This document shows, in pieces, positions 20,901 through 27,490 of a DNA stretch of 64,000 nt. Numbering within the stretch: the first letter of the stretch is position 1; each line of letters begins with the position of its first letter. The translations under genes were made by a program, and so were the position numbers. The DNA is from Parabacteroides distasonis (lineage in GTDB: Bacteria > Bacteroidota > Bacteroidia > Bacteroidales > Tannerellaceae), in the NCBI GenBank assembly GCA_021531385.1, contig JAFBIR010000006.1, positions 1 through 64,000 of the forward strand. Reading direction: 5' to 3'. The notes beneath the pieces are model-generated. The model had not been told where the DNA came from. It ran no database searches and worked only from the letters and a program-made list of their open reading frames with translations.

Positions 20901-23900
20901 GAAACGAGCGGGTTCATCCTCTCCCAATCTCGCATGTCCCGCCTCAAGCCTATCAATAGAAAGAGAAGCATCCGGTGTTCCATGATACAGGATCAAAGGA
21001 TTACCGCTTTCATCGATCAATGTGCCATCCTCACGAATATTCGTGCGCTTTTGATCCACTTCCTCGGTTAAAGCCTTTACGGCCTTATACGATGCGAACG
21101 GCTTTGTCTTCCTGTGGCTGCTGTCCACCCATTTCTTGAATCCATCCATACTGATGGGTGTCACGTCAAGCTTTCTTGAATCACCCCATCCTTGGCTATA
21201 GTTAGCGAGGAAATTGCTCAATGCCTCGTCCTTGTTATCGAAGCCGAACATCACCTTGTGCTCGTCGAATGAGCCATCCGGGTTATACTGGTCGATCACA
21301 TAGACGTTATCACCGCTCCAGTTATCCATGTCATTGGATAAGTAAACGTCGATATGATCGCCATCCACGCCTTGTGTACCCTTGAAATACCCGTATGTGT
21401 TGTTCATCCTGTTTTCCCAGCGTGAGCCATTCTTGTCAACCCCGCTACGGACACTCCCAGCCGGGTTCTCGATGGTAATGTCGAAACCTTTCAGCTTAAG
21501 ATGACCTTTCTTGTAGTTGCCAGCTTCTTTCTGCGCATCCGTTGCATTTACATCCACTTCCTGTTCGGATTCGGCTATCCTCTGGCTATACTTAACGCCT
21601 GTATTCTCATCGGGCTGTTGTGTTATTCGCTCTTCCTGAGCTCCTCCTGCCTCTCCTTGTGGAGTCTCATCCTGCACATCGCCGTAAGCGACAGCTTGCC
21701 CTGCTCCTTCAACCGCTCGATCTCCTGTTTCGACCGGAACAGACGATTGTCCATACAATATCTCACCGCCTCCATAGCCTTCCTCAGATACTCCACCTTG
21801 CTCATTTTCTCCATAATCATTGTTGTTTAGTTGCTGTTCTACCTCGTTGTAATCATCAATCTCCTGCTTGATGCCATCATAGATCATGCCATCTACCTCG
21901 GATGACACTTCCGCATCAAAGGAACTTACGTTCCTCATGAAGTCATCCTCATACGCTTGATACTCCTCCGGGGTCATGCCATACGCATCAGTGGTGTACT
22001 TGGCGAAGTCGTTATATGCGGCCTCCTCCTCACGTCTCTGCTGCGCTTGACGCTGGTCACGGATGTAGTTGATCAGGTCTCCTCTCGTCCTCACTTGGCT
22101 AAGTACGTCGATAATAACATCACGTGCGGCATTAGGATCGTCAGGATCAAGGAAGTTAGTGCCAGCCTCATGATCCATCTGCGTGAGGATCTCTCCTGCG
22201 CGCTCGATGCCCACGCCTCCCTTTTGCTCAGAAGCGAAGATACCGAACATCTTGTTCGCCTCGGCGTTCCCGCCACCTGTCTCTCTCTGGTAATCCTCAC
22301 GGAGCAACTTGATAGAGCCGTTAGCCAACGCTCTTGCTGCCAGTTCATGGGCGTTTAGTGGCACCTGCTTGTCATAGGCATTGAGCGTATTTTGCTCTGC
22401 TTCCGTAATGCTACCCTTGTCCAGTCCGTTCTTCACCTCTGTCCAGTAGTCGCTCTTCCGCCTCGCATCGTCCATCAAGGCCTGCCATGCGCTCTTTTGC
22501 CTTAGATACTCCGCCCTGTCCGTACCGACCTGCGGCTTCTTGCCCTCGATCTCCTTTAACGCCTTATCGGAGGCCTTTTTGTTGGCCTCGACAAATTGGT
22601 TCACCTCGTCAATGTCCATCTGTCCATCGAGAAGGTCGTAGATCGTATCATCAACAGGACGATCCTCGTAAGGTGTGGCAGAAACAGGCTCCTCTGATGA
22701 TGAATTTTCGGTTTTTGCCACAGACTGCTCAGGCTGAACATCGTTTGTCCCTACAGGTTGCTCAGTGATGCCTCCCATGGCCTGCTCAACGGGAGCCTCC
22801 GCGCTCTCTACGGTCGCTGTGGTATTCTCCTTCGGCTGGAACTGCGACTTCACTTGGTTGAAGAAATCCAGCTTCTGGTTGATCTCGGCGATCTTCCTAC
22901 GCTTCTTGATAGGATCCTTCATATTGCCCGCGTTCTTCAACTCCTTGTCGAGATTGGCGATAAACTCATCCACAGAACTCTCCGCGTCATCCTTGAACTC
23001 CACCAATAGACCGTCATGGAACATCTGCGGATCGTTGATATTATCAAAGTCTATCTTACCGTCCTTAGTGGGATAGTCCATACGGGTAGCCGCACGCTCA
23101 TCTGCCGTGATCTCCGGCACCGGCTCCGCCTGCTCATCGGGTTTGCCAAGCTGGTCAGCCGTAAACTGATTGGTCATGCCGTTTGACACCACCGTGTAAG
23201 AACCATCCTCCATCTTGCTTTGGATCGTACCTGTATTACCATCGGGCAAGACCACCTCGTCACCGGGAGCGAAGTTAATGTCATTCTCCTCCTCGCTGAT
23301 CACCTGACCTCTTACCTCGTCCATGATCTCGGCGTACAGGTTAGCCCTCGTCTTCTCGTTCTCGATGTAGCTAACATTCTTAACGTCGCACTGCTGGATC
23401 TTACCGTCCTTGTCACGGTAATAAATCACGTCGTCGGACTTGTCATAGTCGATGGTAGGATTCATGTTATCATCCATATCACCGCTGTACAGCTTGCCTT
23501 TCGTCACGAATACAGGATTCTCCGTATCGCCATTCACCACGGCCTGCATAACGGTACCCATATCCTCGTTAATGTTGCTGTCTATGTCCTCCATGCGCCT
23601 CTTCACCTCGTCATTGATACGGTCGTTCACGTAGGAGACATAGTTGTTGTAGGACATGGAGGCGTTCGTGTAGTCAAGAACCGCCTTTCTTTGATCCTCG
23701 CTCAATCCTTTCGCCGCATACACGTTGAACAGGAACATATTTATATCGTTAATATTCCCGTTCTGCTGGAAGCGATGTATCGTCTCGTCGAACTGCGCCT
23801 TCTCCTGCTCGTTGAAGATACCTTCTATGCCTTTAGACGCATCGCCGTAAGCGTTGGTAACCTTTCGTTTCTTATTCCATCCGTAAGCCTTTCCGGCTCC

Positions 23901-24890
23901 AACCATAGGAACAAACTGCGCACCACCCATAGCACCGGGGACAGCGGCGTTGATCATCGTCTCAAAGATATTATCATCCCGCTTAACGCCAGTTGCGTTA
24001 TCCACAACATACTCAGCTAAGGCATTTGCCGCCTCTTCGCTTCCCTCCGCAAGGATAGGCATCGTTATCCAGTGCTTGCTCTCAAATGAGGCCAGCTTGT
24101 CCAAGAAGTTCTTCTTCACTAAGTCGGCGGCCGCTTTCTTTCCACCGGCTTTCAGTGTTGATTTAACCACCTTCCCAAGTGTTCCGGCACCGAATACCTC
24201 CGATAACGACTCTGCCGCTCCCGTAAGAATGGAATTTGCATACCTATTAAAGGCGGGCATTTCAGGGTTTTCCTGCTTTAACTGATCGTACTTATCAGAA
24301 GCCGATAGCACACCCGCTCCAACGAGACCTGTGCCGCCAGTAGCCATGATACCAAGGGACAATGGAGCGGATTCCGTAGCGTCCAAAACAGCGGATCCCA
24401 ACGCTCCGCTATAATCCCCCTCCTTAACGAGATCCGTGAATCCCTTTCCTTGGTACCTGTCAGACTTCTTGCGTGTGTACTCCGCTAAACCCTTCATATA
24501 GTTAGAGGCTTCCTTAAAGAACCCACCTTCACTACCCGTCCATCTGTTTATAGCGGATGCTCCCTTGTCTAACAGATTAAAGGCACTGCCAGTCGCAGAA
24601 GCCGCACCAGAGAGGAATCTTTCACCAATATCACCGATGAACGATCCAGTATCTTTATTTTCCGTGTTCTCCGTGGTGGCCTGTGGCTGATAATAGATCT
24701 GCGAGGCTTGCTCACCTTCTTGGTTATTCGTAAATCGTGCGTTGAAAGCGTCCATATCGCCGGGACGCACGCCATAAACCTTGCCATCCCGCTCTATCCT
24801 CGTGATAGCGTCGGGATGATACTTAGCAAACTCACTCACTTGGTCATCGTTCACATTGACCTTGTTTCCGTTGTATTCGAATATTGGCAT
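8973..24890 (-). CDS. Giant polyvalent phage protein (5,305 aa): pyrophosphatase, ADP-ribosyltransferase, methyltransferase, helicase, MuF-C, zincin, LPD38
   Basis: One uninterrupted 15.9-kb frame. Approximate domains: hydrophobic Gly/Ala-rich region, residues 60-340; KOW-like segment near 550; inorganic-pyrophosphatase-like domain, 1125-1265 ('DGDHIDVYLS', 'DEHKVMFGFDN'); ADP-ribosyltransferase-like domain from 1295 ('YHGTP', H1303); N6-adenine methyltransferase with motif I at E2092 ('EGSAGIGN') and motif IV N2157-V-P-F; SF2 helicase with Walker A K2812, DEAH at 2999, 'GTPISN' near 3053 and motif VI 'QRNGRILRQG' at 3336; MuF C-terminal-like domain, 3700-3880; conserved 'YRAMQ' domain, 3900-4085; zincin H4185-E-x3-H4190; LPD38-like C-terminus, about 4300-5290, with a hydrophobic stretch before 'SGDDDDSYDNLPDYV'. 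Such polyvalent proteins are packaged and injected to counter host defences. The gene lies between internal virion proteins and portal. Confidence 0.9.
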   Translation of the reverse strand: MPIFEYNGNKVNVNDDQVSEFAKYHPDAITRIERDGKVYGVRPGDMDAFNARFTNNQEGEQASQIYYQPQATTENTENKDTGSFIGDIGERFLSGAASATGSAFNLLDKGASAINRWTGSEGGFFKEASNYMKGLAEYTRKKSDRYQGKGFTDLVKEGDYSGALGSAVLDATESAPLSLGIMATGGTGLVGAGVLSASDKYDQLKQENPEMPAFNRYANSILTGAAESLSEVFGAGTLGKVVKSTLKAGGKKAAADLVKKNFLDKLASFESKHWITMPILAEGSEEAANALAEYVVDNATGVKRDDNIFETMINAAVPGAMGGAQFVPMVGAGKAYGWNKKRKVTNAYGDASKGIEGIFNEQEKAQFDETIHRFQQNGNINDINMFLFNVYAAKGLSEDQRKAVLDYTNASMSYNNYVSYVNDRINDEVKRRMEDIDSNINEDMGTVMQAVVNGDTENPVFVTKGKLYSGDMDDNMNPTIDYDKSDDVIYYRDKDGKIQQCDVKNVSYIENEKTRANLYAEIMDEVRGQVISEEENDINFAPGDEVVLPDGNTGTIQSKMEDGSYTVVSNGMTNQFTADQLGKPDEQAEPVPEITADERAATRMDYPTKDGKIDFDNINDPQMFHDGLLVEFKDDAESSVDEFIANLDKELKNAGNMKDPIKKRRKIAEINQKLDFFNQVKSQFQPKENTTATVESAEAPVEQAMGGITEQPVGTNDVQPEQSVAKTENSSSEEPVSATPYEDRPVDDTIYDLLDGQMDIDEVNQFVEANKKASDKALKEIEGKKPQVGTDRAEYLRQKSAWQALMDDARRKSDYWTEVKNGLDKGSITEAEQNTLNAYDKQVPLNAHELAARALANGSIKLLREDYQRETGGGNAEANKMFGIFASEQKGGVGIERAGEILTQMDHEAGTNFLDPDDPNAARDVIIDVLSQVRTRGDLINYIRDQRQAQQRREEEAAYNDFAKYTTDAYGMTPEEYQAYEDDFMRNVSSFDAEVSSEVDGMIYDGIKQEIDDYNEVEQQLNNNDYGENEQGGVSEEGYGGGEILYGQSSVPVETGDRAVEGAGQAVAYGDVQDETPQGEAGGAQEERITQQPDENTGVKYSQRIAESEQEVDVNATDAQKEAGNYKKGHLKLKGFDITIENPAGSVRSGVDKNGSRWENRMNNTYGYFKGTQGVDGDHIDVYLSNDMDNWSGDNVYVIDQYNPDGSFDEHKVMFGFDNKDEALSNFLANYSQGWGDSRKLDVTPISMDGFKKWVDSSHRKTKPFASYKAVKALTEEVDQKRTNIREDGTLIDESGNPLILYHGTPDASLSIDRLEAGHARLGEDEPARFNGDGISFTPNESVALDYSDGGKGKVLKANIVLRNPWYTVGNANMSNDEARSFTDRLKREGYDGIINYSSQPMREIGALPAEVIVFDRSSLRPVEDVAKEATVESSEPITGTERSPYAITPYKYTTQKGKVLDMRLVSFDAPLTDEQKKIANKIAKEDKGWFDRKSSGYLMRSEDSARRLADAVIKSNESVGSAGQTAKQNKSDYWEGVTDELMISEEENGIIRAFPKHDSLRIELIKNTQNGTQEIRVHTKDNQAETPAKINAILEKEGYSVNTDGSSSGFVSFDNYEDAKRFAAHVDEVERQVHTQKSSSDNTYGSKNKIVSNDRYEELKKRMRDKLNQLNVGIDPEMLQIGIEMAVYHIEAGAVKFTDFSKAMIADLGDKIRPYLKSFYNGARDLPEAVDAGLDQSMTPYDEVKRFDIVNFEKTGNTAMDIIEGVAKEQNVEQEAERIKNTADDQSVKLSIDDIEPGMRVILKDGRNVLVSVVMHSGEQVGALQFSKPRVDRLYSTYRGEMLDISPKDVDMDATRRLMEKNEVTTPVKEKTKQEKPNKSKKKAVASRESNERSLFDNESTNDKEEVENGLRPIHELRPEGLPTDGVQSEQGLRGIESETGQGAGQESRGSDIEREGYSPDANRDRSEARLLNQRNNRSERGVDYAPKSVDARIEANIKAIELANELYDSGQQATPDQMAVLRRFSGWGGLGKAFQKDNPTSSKLRELLGDEAYEQANLSRNSAYYTPSYIIDSLWDIARNLGFKGGRVLEGSAGIGNIIGAMPKDMSDRSDIQAVEIDQTTGKILSLLYPDANVEIKGFESTKVENGSVDLAITNVPFVTGQHVIDDTGDKDLSRKFRNIHDFCIAKNVRKLREGGIGIFISSNGTLDNSQKLRNWVVNEGKSDFIGAFRLNKKTFGGTGVTSDIIIIRKRVNGARSSNAIDVSQSDVERVEEYDTGETRKVKGKEERIIKSLPLDYNKYFMEHPENMAGVMRFGFEEKDTYHPTSKGLFPSKDKDQEQMLEDWVKSFAGMRETMEERQTENQSSNTYDKLGKDVKEGSMLLNSAGKLCVASFGNAVPLDLNDNKIKGHTKKECFLAYRDVKRALSELMDYEANNEGDEGLNPLLDKLNRAFDRFVKTYGHLHKNTAISFLKNDIDFQGVLALEKYEEKSDENGKRYSSFEKTDVFRKRVIDHYKDPIFSNVKDGIVASIYKNGRIDVPYIASTLGRSEDEVSKEIINSGLGFEDPVSREIEVVYEYLSGNVREKLAKAKEENKDGRYDSNIKALEAKVPMNIPSHLIEFSIGSSWIDSKLYDDFVKEMTGVSVRSINAGGTWELRKQSPVETEKNRAMGVISAICHKTVLGHELIEAAMQNKTITVSETIKISYDGTTETITDKEATQACSNKIDEIRQQFKDWARERMQTDPDMSNKIESIYNEKFNNYVPKSIPEEFIPDYFPGASKVFKMRPHQAKAIIRGTTQPLLLAHEVGTGKTFTMISIAMEMRRLGTAKKPMIVVQNATTGQFVESAKALYPNAKVLSLSDKDHTLSGRQSFYAKIKYNDWDMIVIPQSVFERIPDSEERRMAFVKDKIDEKMAILEQMKKEDENSFIVKAAEREIEQLSDELSSIGAEIENKKKDRDAKKDALIKQNASVMAMEMLDREVDDVENFDDMGIDAILVDEAHEYKHLGFATAMKRGVKGVDPSYSKKAQGVYLKAQSVLERNNGKNVIFATGTPISNTAAEIWTFMRYLMPADVMKEYDIYYFDDFVRNFGNLQQMLEFTTSGNFRENNRFAGYVNLPELVRMWSSVADTVRTEEAEGVKEKIPAMETGKAQDIYLPQTKALRSIMKYVKEELREYDNMSGKEKKANSHIPLTMYGIAKAAAVDVRLVSEDAADDPNSKTNESVRQTLRSLKDSDKYKGTVALFADNYQNKKTGFNLYEDIKKKLVKAGVPADKIVIMRSDMTAKKKLEIFDKVNSGDIRVIMGSTFTLGTGVNIQERLHTLIHIDAPNRPMDYTQRNGRILRQGNIHKDMGIPVRVLRFGVEDSLDVTAYQRLKTKGAIAESIMRGKEMMKNSMENRSLEEDEDVFGDTVAQLSGSEYAMLKSQAEKEVRKLNAKKKQWEADQIYIHNAIPSMEGRIKEAEDRVRLNEDRLSKIKGNDGKIKVNGIIYDSVDGMAEFFKTHNKKQKEDETKIRERGTNEVIKRNLSMNIGGFDFEFTTTLSGEFRRDKGDLRFTVGRKATYSCPELDIENRYIEGGYIRNGVESIINDVISGEDFREWMETAKASSERMKEELGLLKSRKGKPFQFEKDLNDAIARLEDYTDRMKQELQDKEAKYQKMDSEVEAATGLSEADEDDVLYREGDNLDDIESVNERFNERLDELVDNPNQKDRILHLGNSSKFLQEGGISDAEIILEYDKLVRKSVESYKNRHPYSIEDIKDLPKAISSPIAVFVNTNENNDHVILTELKKDGKYFIVAIKTSRQNRKGGVILTVNEIVTLFPKDEKGIINWINTGKATNIDKEKALRFIEALPNHPGTTITNEELYSATKVVKDFVNPILYDGNIEEESALLRPVTDEETLDRLNNEETIKVYRAMQVIDGKLYPPMSAKVGGKLREPINIDEWEEAEERPELATEDGKFVLNKGNGSSLKAAYNPYIHTSRSPLNDQFSSAQDRDNLVVVEVEIPKSELTSGYKAYKAKDPVGEMTWHSGPVSSKLKGEKARKVILTRWDKPVRIVPDSEVARRIAKLLEGEDIIMPSNVVTPSLRAELEKLGVPFIETDNRGKPILNREGEGSVYDTTYRQRMRDEAENMGRALGVEVEIEEDGSTLPGKKGKAKGFFDRATKKVTVVVGNHKSIGDIQATVLHEVVGHYGLRGLLGERFDNMMDMVYRTIDKATRKRIAEAAVRNYRGDVRIATEEYLASVAERGVDRPGVWSRIKSAIKAFFRSMGIDLRMSDEDIAYLLWKSKNRLMDGDSVPAIIDKVAKDQEMREGLLYRDGLGFGSLLHTPKKDRKGLSDIAHDVMGKIRNGNPFTHENFVRLQEGYQDRLIRLKEFQDKVAKETGHDVKDFEDMYTFENQAHSRAQQDIEDFLKDAMESVWKIHDEIARTINKPAGENIREIETYLMARHGLERNAEMRKREIDALRKSGANPSKDDIDKINAKDFSGLTAISEEITGSPGMDEKACEQFAKDFESKHDTGKLWKAINKATNATLDKLLETGQITKELYSQIKGMYKYYIPLKEWDGVRATDMYDYVEPDQDIVSNPLKQAKGRKTRAGNVLANIASDYESATMLGYKNLCKLRLLNLARNSGTSELSVSEQWYTKGYDANGNEIWEPASATGFTEDAAHNAQVIQDFNDNMRALQKSGDALLHKDVLRLGVPVKKWQEKQHTVRVKEAGREILIYFNGDPRVAQAINGQNNVKLDNAILRVANRLRKWMMLNYTARNINFILRNFARDFFYVNTMNFVKYGAAFEAKYIANFPKAFSEICAVEFKGRKVPEYESFRKNGGMTGYVEVMGYDRYKNEIERIVKKSEGRNLKVGDFFHAIGSYIERFNSVIENCSRYTVYKTAKQTGMSELKAIEAAKEASVNFNRRGSGQMGAVWAQNAYFFFNASMQGTENFVSAANKNKARAAMALGFWVALGYTMRMIGAALSGDDDDSYDNLPDYVRQNNIVLYVPGTGNKYIMLPLPVELRAIFGLGDMLGQASLGQYKGRDFAGDLALKLTDLLPKSVEFPDRKRNDDESVVESVAKNLSPDAIRPLLDAYWFNENYFGKRVTGRNAYNKHVPEWQKVSYGTSKTIINASRMMNELTGGDYATKGWSDSMLTNPSALEYLFEQYLGGVGKVLTQSYKSVEGVVNGDLAMRNIPVLSGLTYSTENMIPRNYTNERYRSYIDEYEETASRMRKYKEGMMEGEDLSDEFNGFTNSDAFRRYMLIGMFKKQIDGLYDMVKTVGSDSEEAKNLNRYARELKGQMINEIDKLDENEK

Positions 24891-24898
24891 GTCTATCT

Positions 24899-25960
24899 TT
24901 ATTTACTCGGGTCAAACATGATATAGTCCTGATCTTTCTTCTCATCTGTCTTTTGCTGTTGCTCCATATCCGGGCTCCATGTAGGAATAGACGGATCCTC
25001 GCCTCGCATGATCCTCTCCCAATCCTCCGCTGTGGCGTTAGGATATTTTCTATTGAGCTGATAGATTATGTTCATCTCGTCCTGCAGCTCAGGAAAATCC
25101 TGCAACCTGTTTTGCACGATTGATATAGCCTTATCGCCTCTTGTGCCGCCTTCGTTAAATTGAAGCTGTATATCGTCGATGGTTCTCTTGTCGCTTGGAT
25201 TGGACTCTATGATCTTCTTCATGCGATTGTGGATATACTCAGCGATACCAGAAGCGGAGCTCTTTGGCAGGATTATGCTTCTACCGCCCTTACCATAGAA
25301 CTCAACTAAATCATTCCCTTTAGAAGTGCTTCTTGATGCGCCGATAGTGGCTATCCTCTCTCTTGAATCCCTCTCTTTCTTGTTCTCCGAAGCCGTGAAA
25401 GCGTTTCTCTGCTCGAACTGATTCTGATCCTGCTGTAACTTCTGCCTGCTCAACTCTTGATTTTTCTCGAATTGATAGCTGTTTTGATCATAAGCCCTCT
25501 GCTTCCAGTATTGATCATTGGCCATCTGCTCACGCTGCAAGTCTAACTGCGCTTTTCTCTGCGCCTCGTTCCTCGCTATCTCAGCGTCCTTCAAGCGGGC
25601 GTTCAGAAGGGCGTTCTGATAGTTGATAGTGCCTTGTCGCTGGATGTCCCGTATCTTGTCCATACGATCAGAAGCCTGCTTGGTAGCGGACGTACCGTTA
25701 TCGAAGATCCTTCGCCCGGCCAATGCGGATCCAAAGTCAGTAGCGGACTTGACAAAGTCAGTCAACATACCAAGCTTGCGGTTCCTCTCCGCCTGTTGCA
25801 GCTCCTTCTCGTAATCATAGGGCTTACCGTACTCCTTGACCATATCGTAGATGGTTTGGTTAGGCTGTACAGCCTGCTGTACCTGTGCGGGAGCCTGCTC
25901 TGTCTGCGTGGAGCTATTCCACGAATTGAGCGTATTCAAACGATCCGATAGCGTGCTCAT
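24899..25960 (-). CDS. Internal virion/ejection-type protein (coiled coil)
   Basis: A 353-residue protein dominated by Gln/Asn/Arg-rich helices (about residues 70-220), with near-continuous heptad character ('LKDAEIARNEAQRKAQLDLQ'), and a more compact C-terminal part. The start overlaps the upstream stop by 4 bp (ATGA), and the end lies 8 bp before the giant gene. The trio of this gene, its upstream neighbour and the giant protein resembles the T7 gp14-gp15-gp16 or P22 ejection-protein set that leaves the head ahead of the DNA. There is no sequence-level proof; the role is inference from composition and order. Confidence 0.55.
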   Translation of the reverse strand: MSTLSDRLNTLNSWNSSTQTEQAPAQVQQAVQPNQTIYDMVKEYGKPYDYEKELQQAERNRKLGMLTDFVKSATDFGSALAGRRIFDNGTSATKQASDRMDKIRDIQRQGTINYQNALLNARLKDAEIARNEAQRKAQLDLQREQMANDQYWKQRAYDQNSYQFEKNQELSRQKLQQDQNQFEQRNAFTASENKKERDSRERIATIGASRSTSKGNDLVEFYGKGGRSIILPKSSASGIAEYIHNRMKKIIESNPSDKRTIDDIQLQFNEGGTRGDKAISIVQNRLQDFPELQDEMNIIYQLNRKYPNATAEDWERIMRGEDPSIPTWSPDMEQQQKTDEKKDQDYIMFDPSK

Positions 25961-26655
25961 GCGTTCCAGACACTTGTATAGTTAGTACTCAGTTTCTTGG
26001 CCTCCTTGATAGCCTTCTTGGACACATCAGATGGAGTGTTATTGCTTGCGAGGTTAGTACTCTCTAATGATGTGGTTGTCTCCACCTTGTCAGGCAGTGG
26101 ATCAGCTTTAGCCGCAGCCTCGACCACCTTATCCGCTCCTTGCGGATTGGACACCGCACCAGAGATTGCGGACGCTGTCATGTTTGAGGCCGTGTTGAAT
26201 CCCGTATTGGCGAGATTAGCGTAGCCAGCCTCAGAGAGTTGGTACTGCTGTTGCTGTTGCCCGGCAAGACTGTCCTGCTTAGCCCTGTAAGCGTCCATTA
26301 CCTTATCCTGATGGGCGGAGGCGTTTGCCTGTATTGCCGCGGCCGCATCAGTGACCACTCCTGCGTTAGCCTCCTTCTGTGCGATCACGCTCTCAGGAGT
26401 GGCTCCAGTGACAGCCGCCTGCTGCTCGATGCGCTGGTTCTGACGCTGCATGGTTTGCCTCACACGCTCCATGGCCGCTTGAACGTCAGAGCGATCCATG
26501 TAATCCTTGTAATACTCGTTGTTGAACCAAATATCATTCTTCCGGTTCTGCTCGTCTATCAACTGCTGCTGCTGACGAGCCGCCTTGGCCGACTTGACAG
26601 CACCTGTTATCCCGCTTACCAAGCCCATGCCAGCCCCTATTAAAGCACCTATCAT
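25957..26655 (-). CDS. Internal virion/ejection-type protein with glycine-rich hydrophobic N-terminus
   Basis: The ATG at 26655 gives 232 residues; the longer frame to 26712 runs through the promoter region. The N-terminus 'MIGALIGAGMGLVSGITGAV' is a glycine-zipper-like hydrophobic helix. It is followed by a long Gln/Ala-rich helical region with 'QQQQ' runs and an Ala/Ser/Thr-rich tail. This pattern is characteristic of T7 gp14-like ejection proteins, which insert into the outer membrane during infection. It is the first gene of the leftward internal-virion/portal operon. A TAnnTTTG box on the minus strand lies about 20 bp upstream. Function is inferred. Confidence 0.6.
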   Translation of the reverse strand: MIGALIGAGMGLVSGITGAVKSAKAARQQQQLIDEQNRKNDIWFNNEYYKDYMDRSDVQAAMERVRQTMQRQNQRIEQQAAVTGATPESVIAQKEANAGVVTDAAAAIQANASAHQDKVMDAYRAKQDSLAGQQQQQYQLSEAGYANLANTGFNTASNMTASAISGAVSNPQGADKVVEAAAKADPLPDKVETTTSLESTNLASNNTPSDVSKKAIKEAKKLSTNYTSVWNA

Positions 26656-26676
26656 AATCCTAAACAACTTTTCCCG

Positions 26677-26684
26677 CAAAGTTA
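26677..26684 (-). promoter_or_regulatory. -7 box of the internal-virion/giant-protein operon
   Basis: CAAAGTTA on the plus strand reads TAACTTTG on the minus strand, matching TAnnTTTG. It lies 22 bp upstream of the ATG at 26655. No perfect -33 TTTG is present at 19-21 bp; an inverted repeat begins there instead. Confidence 0.45.
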
Positions 26685-26705
26685 CCCCGCTTGATACATA
26701 AACAC

Positions 26706-26722
26706 TTGTCATAGTGTGACAA
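26706..26722. promoter_or_regulatory. Inverted repeat TTGTCA-N5-TGACAA, operator candidate
   Basis: TTGTCATAGTGTGACAA has perfect 6-bp arms around TAGTG. It covers the -33 region of the leftward promoter in the second divergent phage junction. Its outer ends TTGTC and GACAA match those of the 25-bp palindrome at 4092-4116, although the spacing differs. Confidence 0.4.
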
Positions 26723-26793
26723 ACAGGCTCTTATGTATTAGTTTGTGCCTCAAACTCTATAATCTTGCGCTAACTATTAATTAGCTATTATAG

Positions 26794-27075
26794 ATGCCGA
26801 GGATAGGAGGACGACAGAAGGGTACGAAGAACAAGGTGAGCAAGGCCACCAAGGAACGTCTCGTTGAGTTTGTCATGGATAACATGGACGAATTTATCGA
26901 GGCATGGAAGGCGTTGCCGGCCACCAACCCGGCCAAGCTGACAACCTTTGTGCAAGTGCTTAAACTCGTAGTGCCTGTACCTAAGGAGGATGAGGAGGAA
27001 GAGGATGAGAGGGCATCCGCTATCCGTAAGAGCATCGAGGATATTAACAAGCTTGACAAGAAGAAAAATGGATAA
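26794..27075 (+). CDS. Small basic-acidic phage protein, DNA-binding/small-terminase-like
   Basis: A 93-residue protein. The N-terminus 'GGRQKGTKNKVSKATKERL' resembles the 'GRPKGSKNK' AT-hook-like start of many phage small DNA-binding and small-terminase-type proteins. The middle is helical, and the tail is Glu/Asp-rich ('KEDEEEEDERA') followed by Lys. It opens a three-gene rightward operon and overlaps the next ATG by 8 bp. A DNA-recognition role is plausible, but the gene lies 20 kb from the large terminase. Confidence 0.55.
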   Translation: MPRIGGRQKGTKNKVSKATKERLVEFVMDNMDEFIEAWKALPATNPAKLTTFVQVLKLVVPVPKEDEEEEDERASAIRKSIEDINKLDKKKNG

Positions 27076-27490
27076 GACATTTACCGTCAACATGGCTAAC
27101 GCAAAGGAGGCCGTAAAGACCGTAACCGGCTACACCGGAAGGAACACGCAGGGAGGTATAGACCGTATATCCGCTACGGATGATGAGTCATCACTGATTG
27201 ACAAGTTAGCAGAGAGGGCGTTTGGGTCACTTGTCTCCATGCTTGATAGTTACAAGCCGTCCGTCAGTGGTTACGCTATAACTATTACGGTGCCCGCCAA
27301 CTTTGATACTAATGGGTTGGCGCAGATCGCCGAGGAGTCAGCTAACTATATCGCCAACTATGTATGCTCAGAGTGGTTTTTGGTAGCCCGTGAGGCGACG
27401 GACTCAGACGCATACAGAACGTACCGGGATAATAATATTAAAAATATAAACACCCTCCTATCACGGAGGATTAAACCTACAGAACGATGA
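27068..27490 (+). CDS. Phage structural/connector-like protein, paralogue of its downstream neighbour
   Basis: I place the start at the ATG 27068 (140 residues), overlapping the previous gene by 8 bp; the longer frame from 26990 is a shadow of that gene. It contains 'SATDDESSLIDKLAERAFGS' followed by a beta segment 'GYAITITVPANFDTN', then a helical C-terminus 'YRTYRDNNIKNINTLLSRRI'. The following gene has the same plan. No enzyme motif is present. The stop overlaps the next start by 4 bp. Likely a virion or assembly protein; family unknown. Confidence 0.6.
   Translation: MDKTFTVNMANAKEAVKTVTGYTGRNTQGGIDRISATDDESSLIDKLAERAFGSLVSMLDSYKPSVSGYAITITVPANFDTNGLAQIAEESANYIANYVCSEWFLVAREATDSDAYRTYRDNNIKNINTLLSRRIKPTER

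Noticed and set aside
26712-26990. Longer starts for the internal virion gene (26712) and for the small gene at 27068 (26990)
   Set aside because: Both extensions run through promoter or a neighbouring gene in another frame; the internal ATGs give normal spacing or ATGA-like overlaps.
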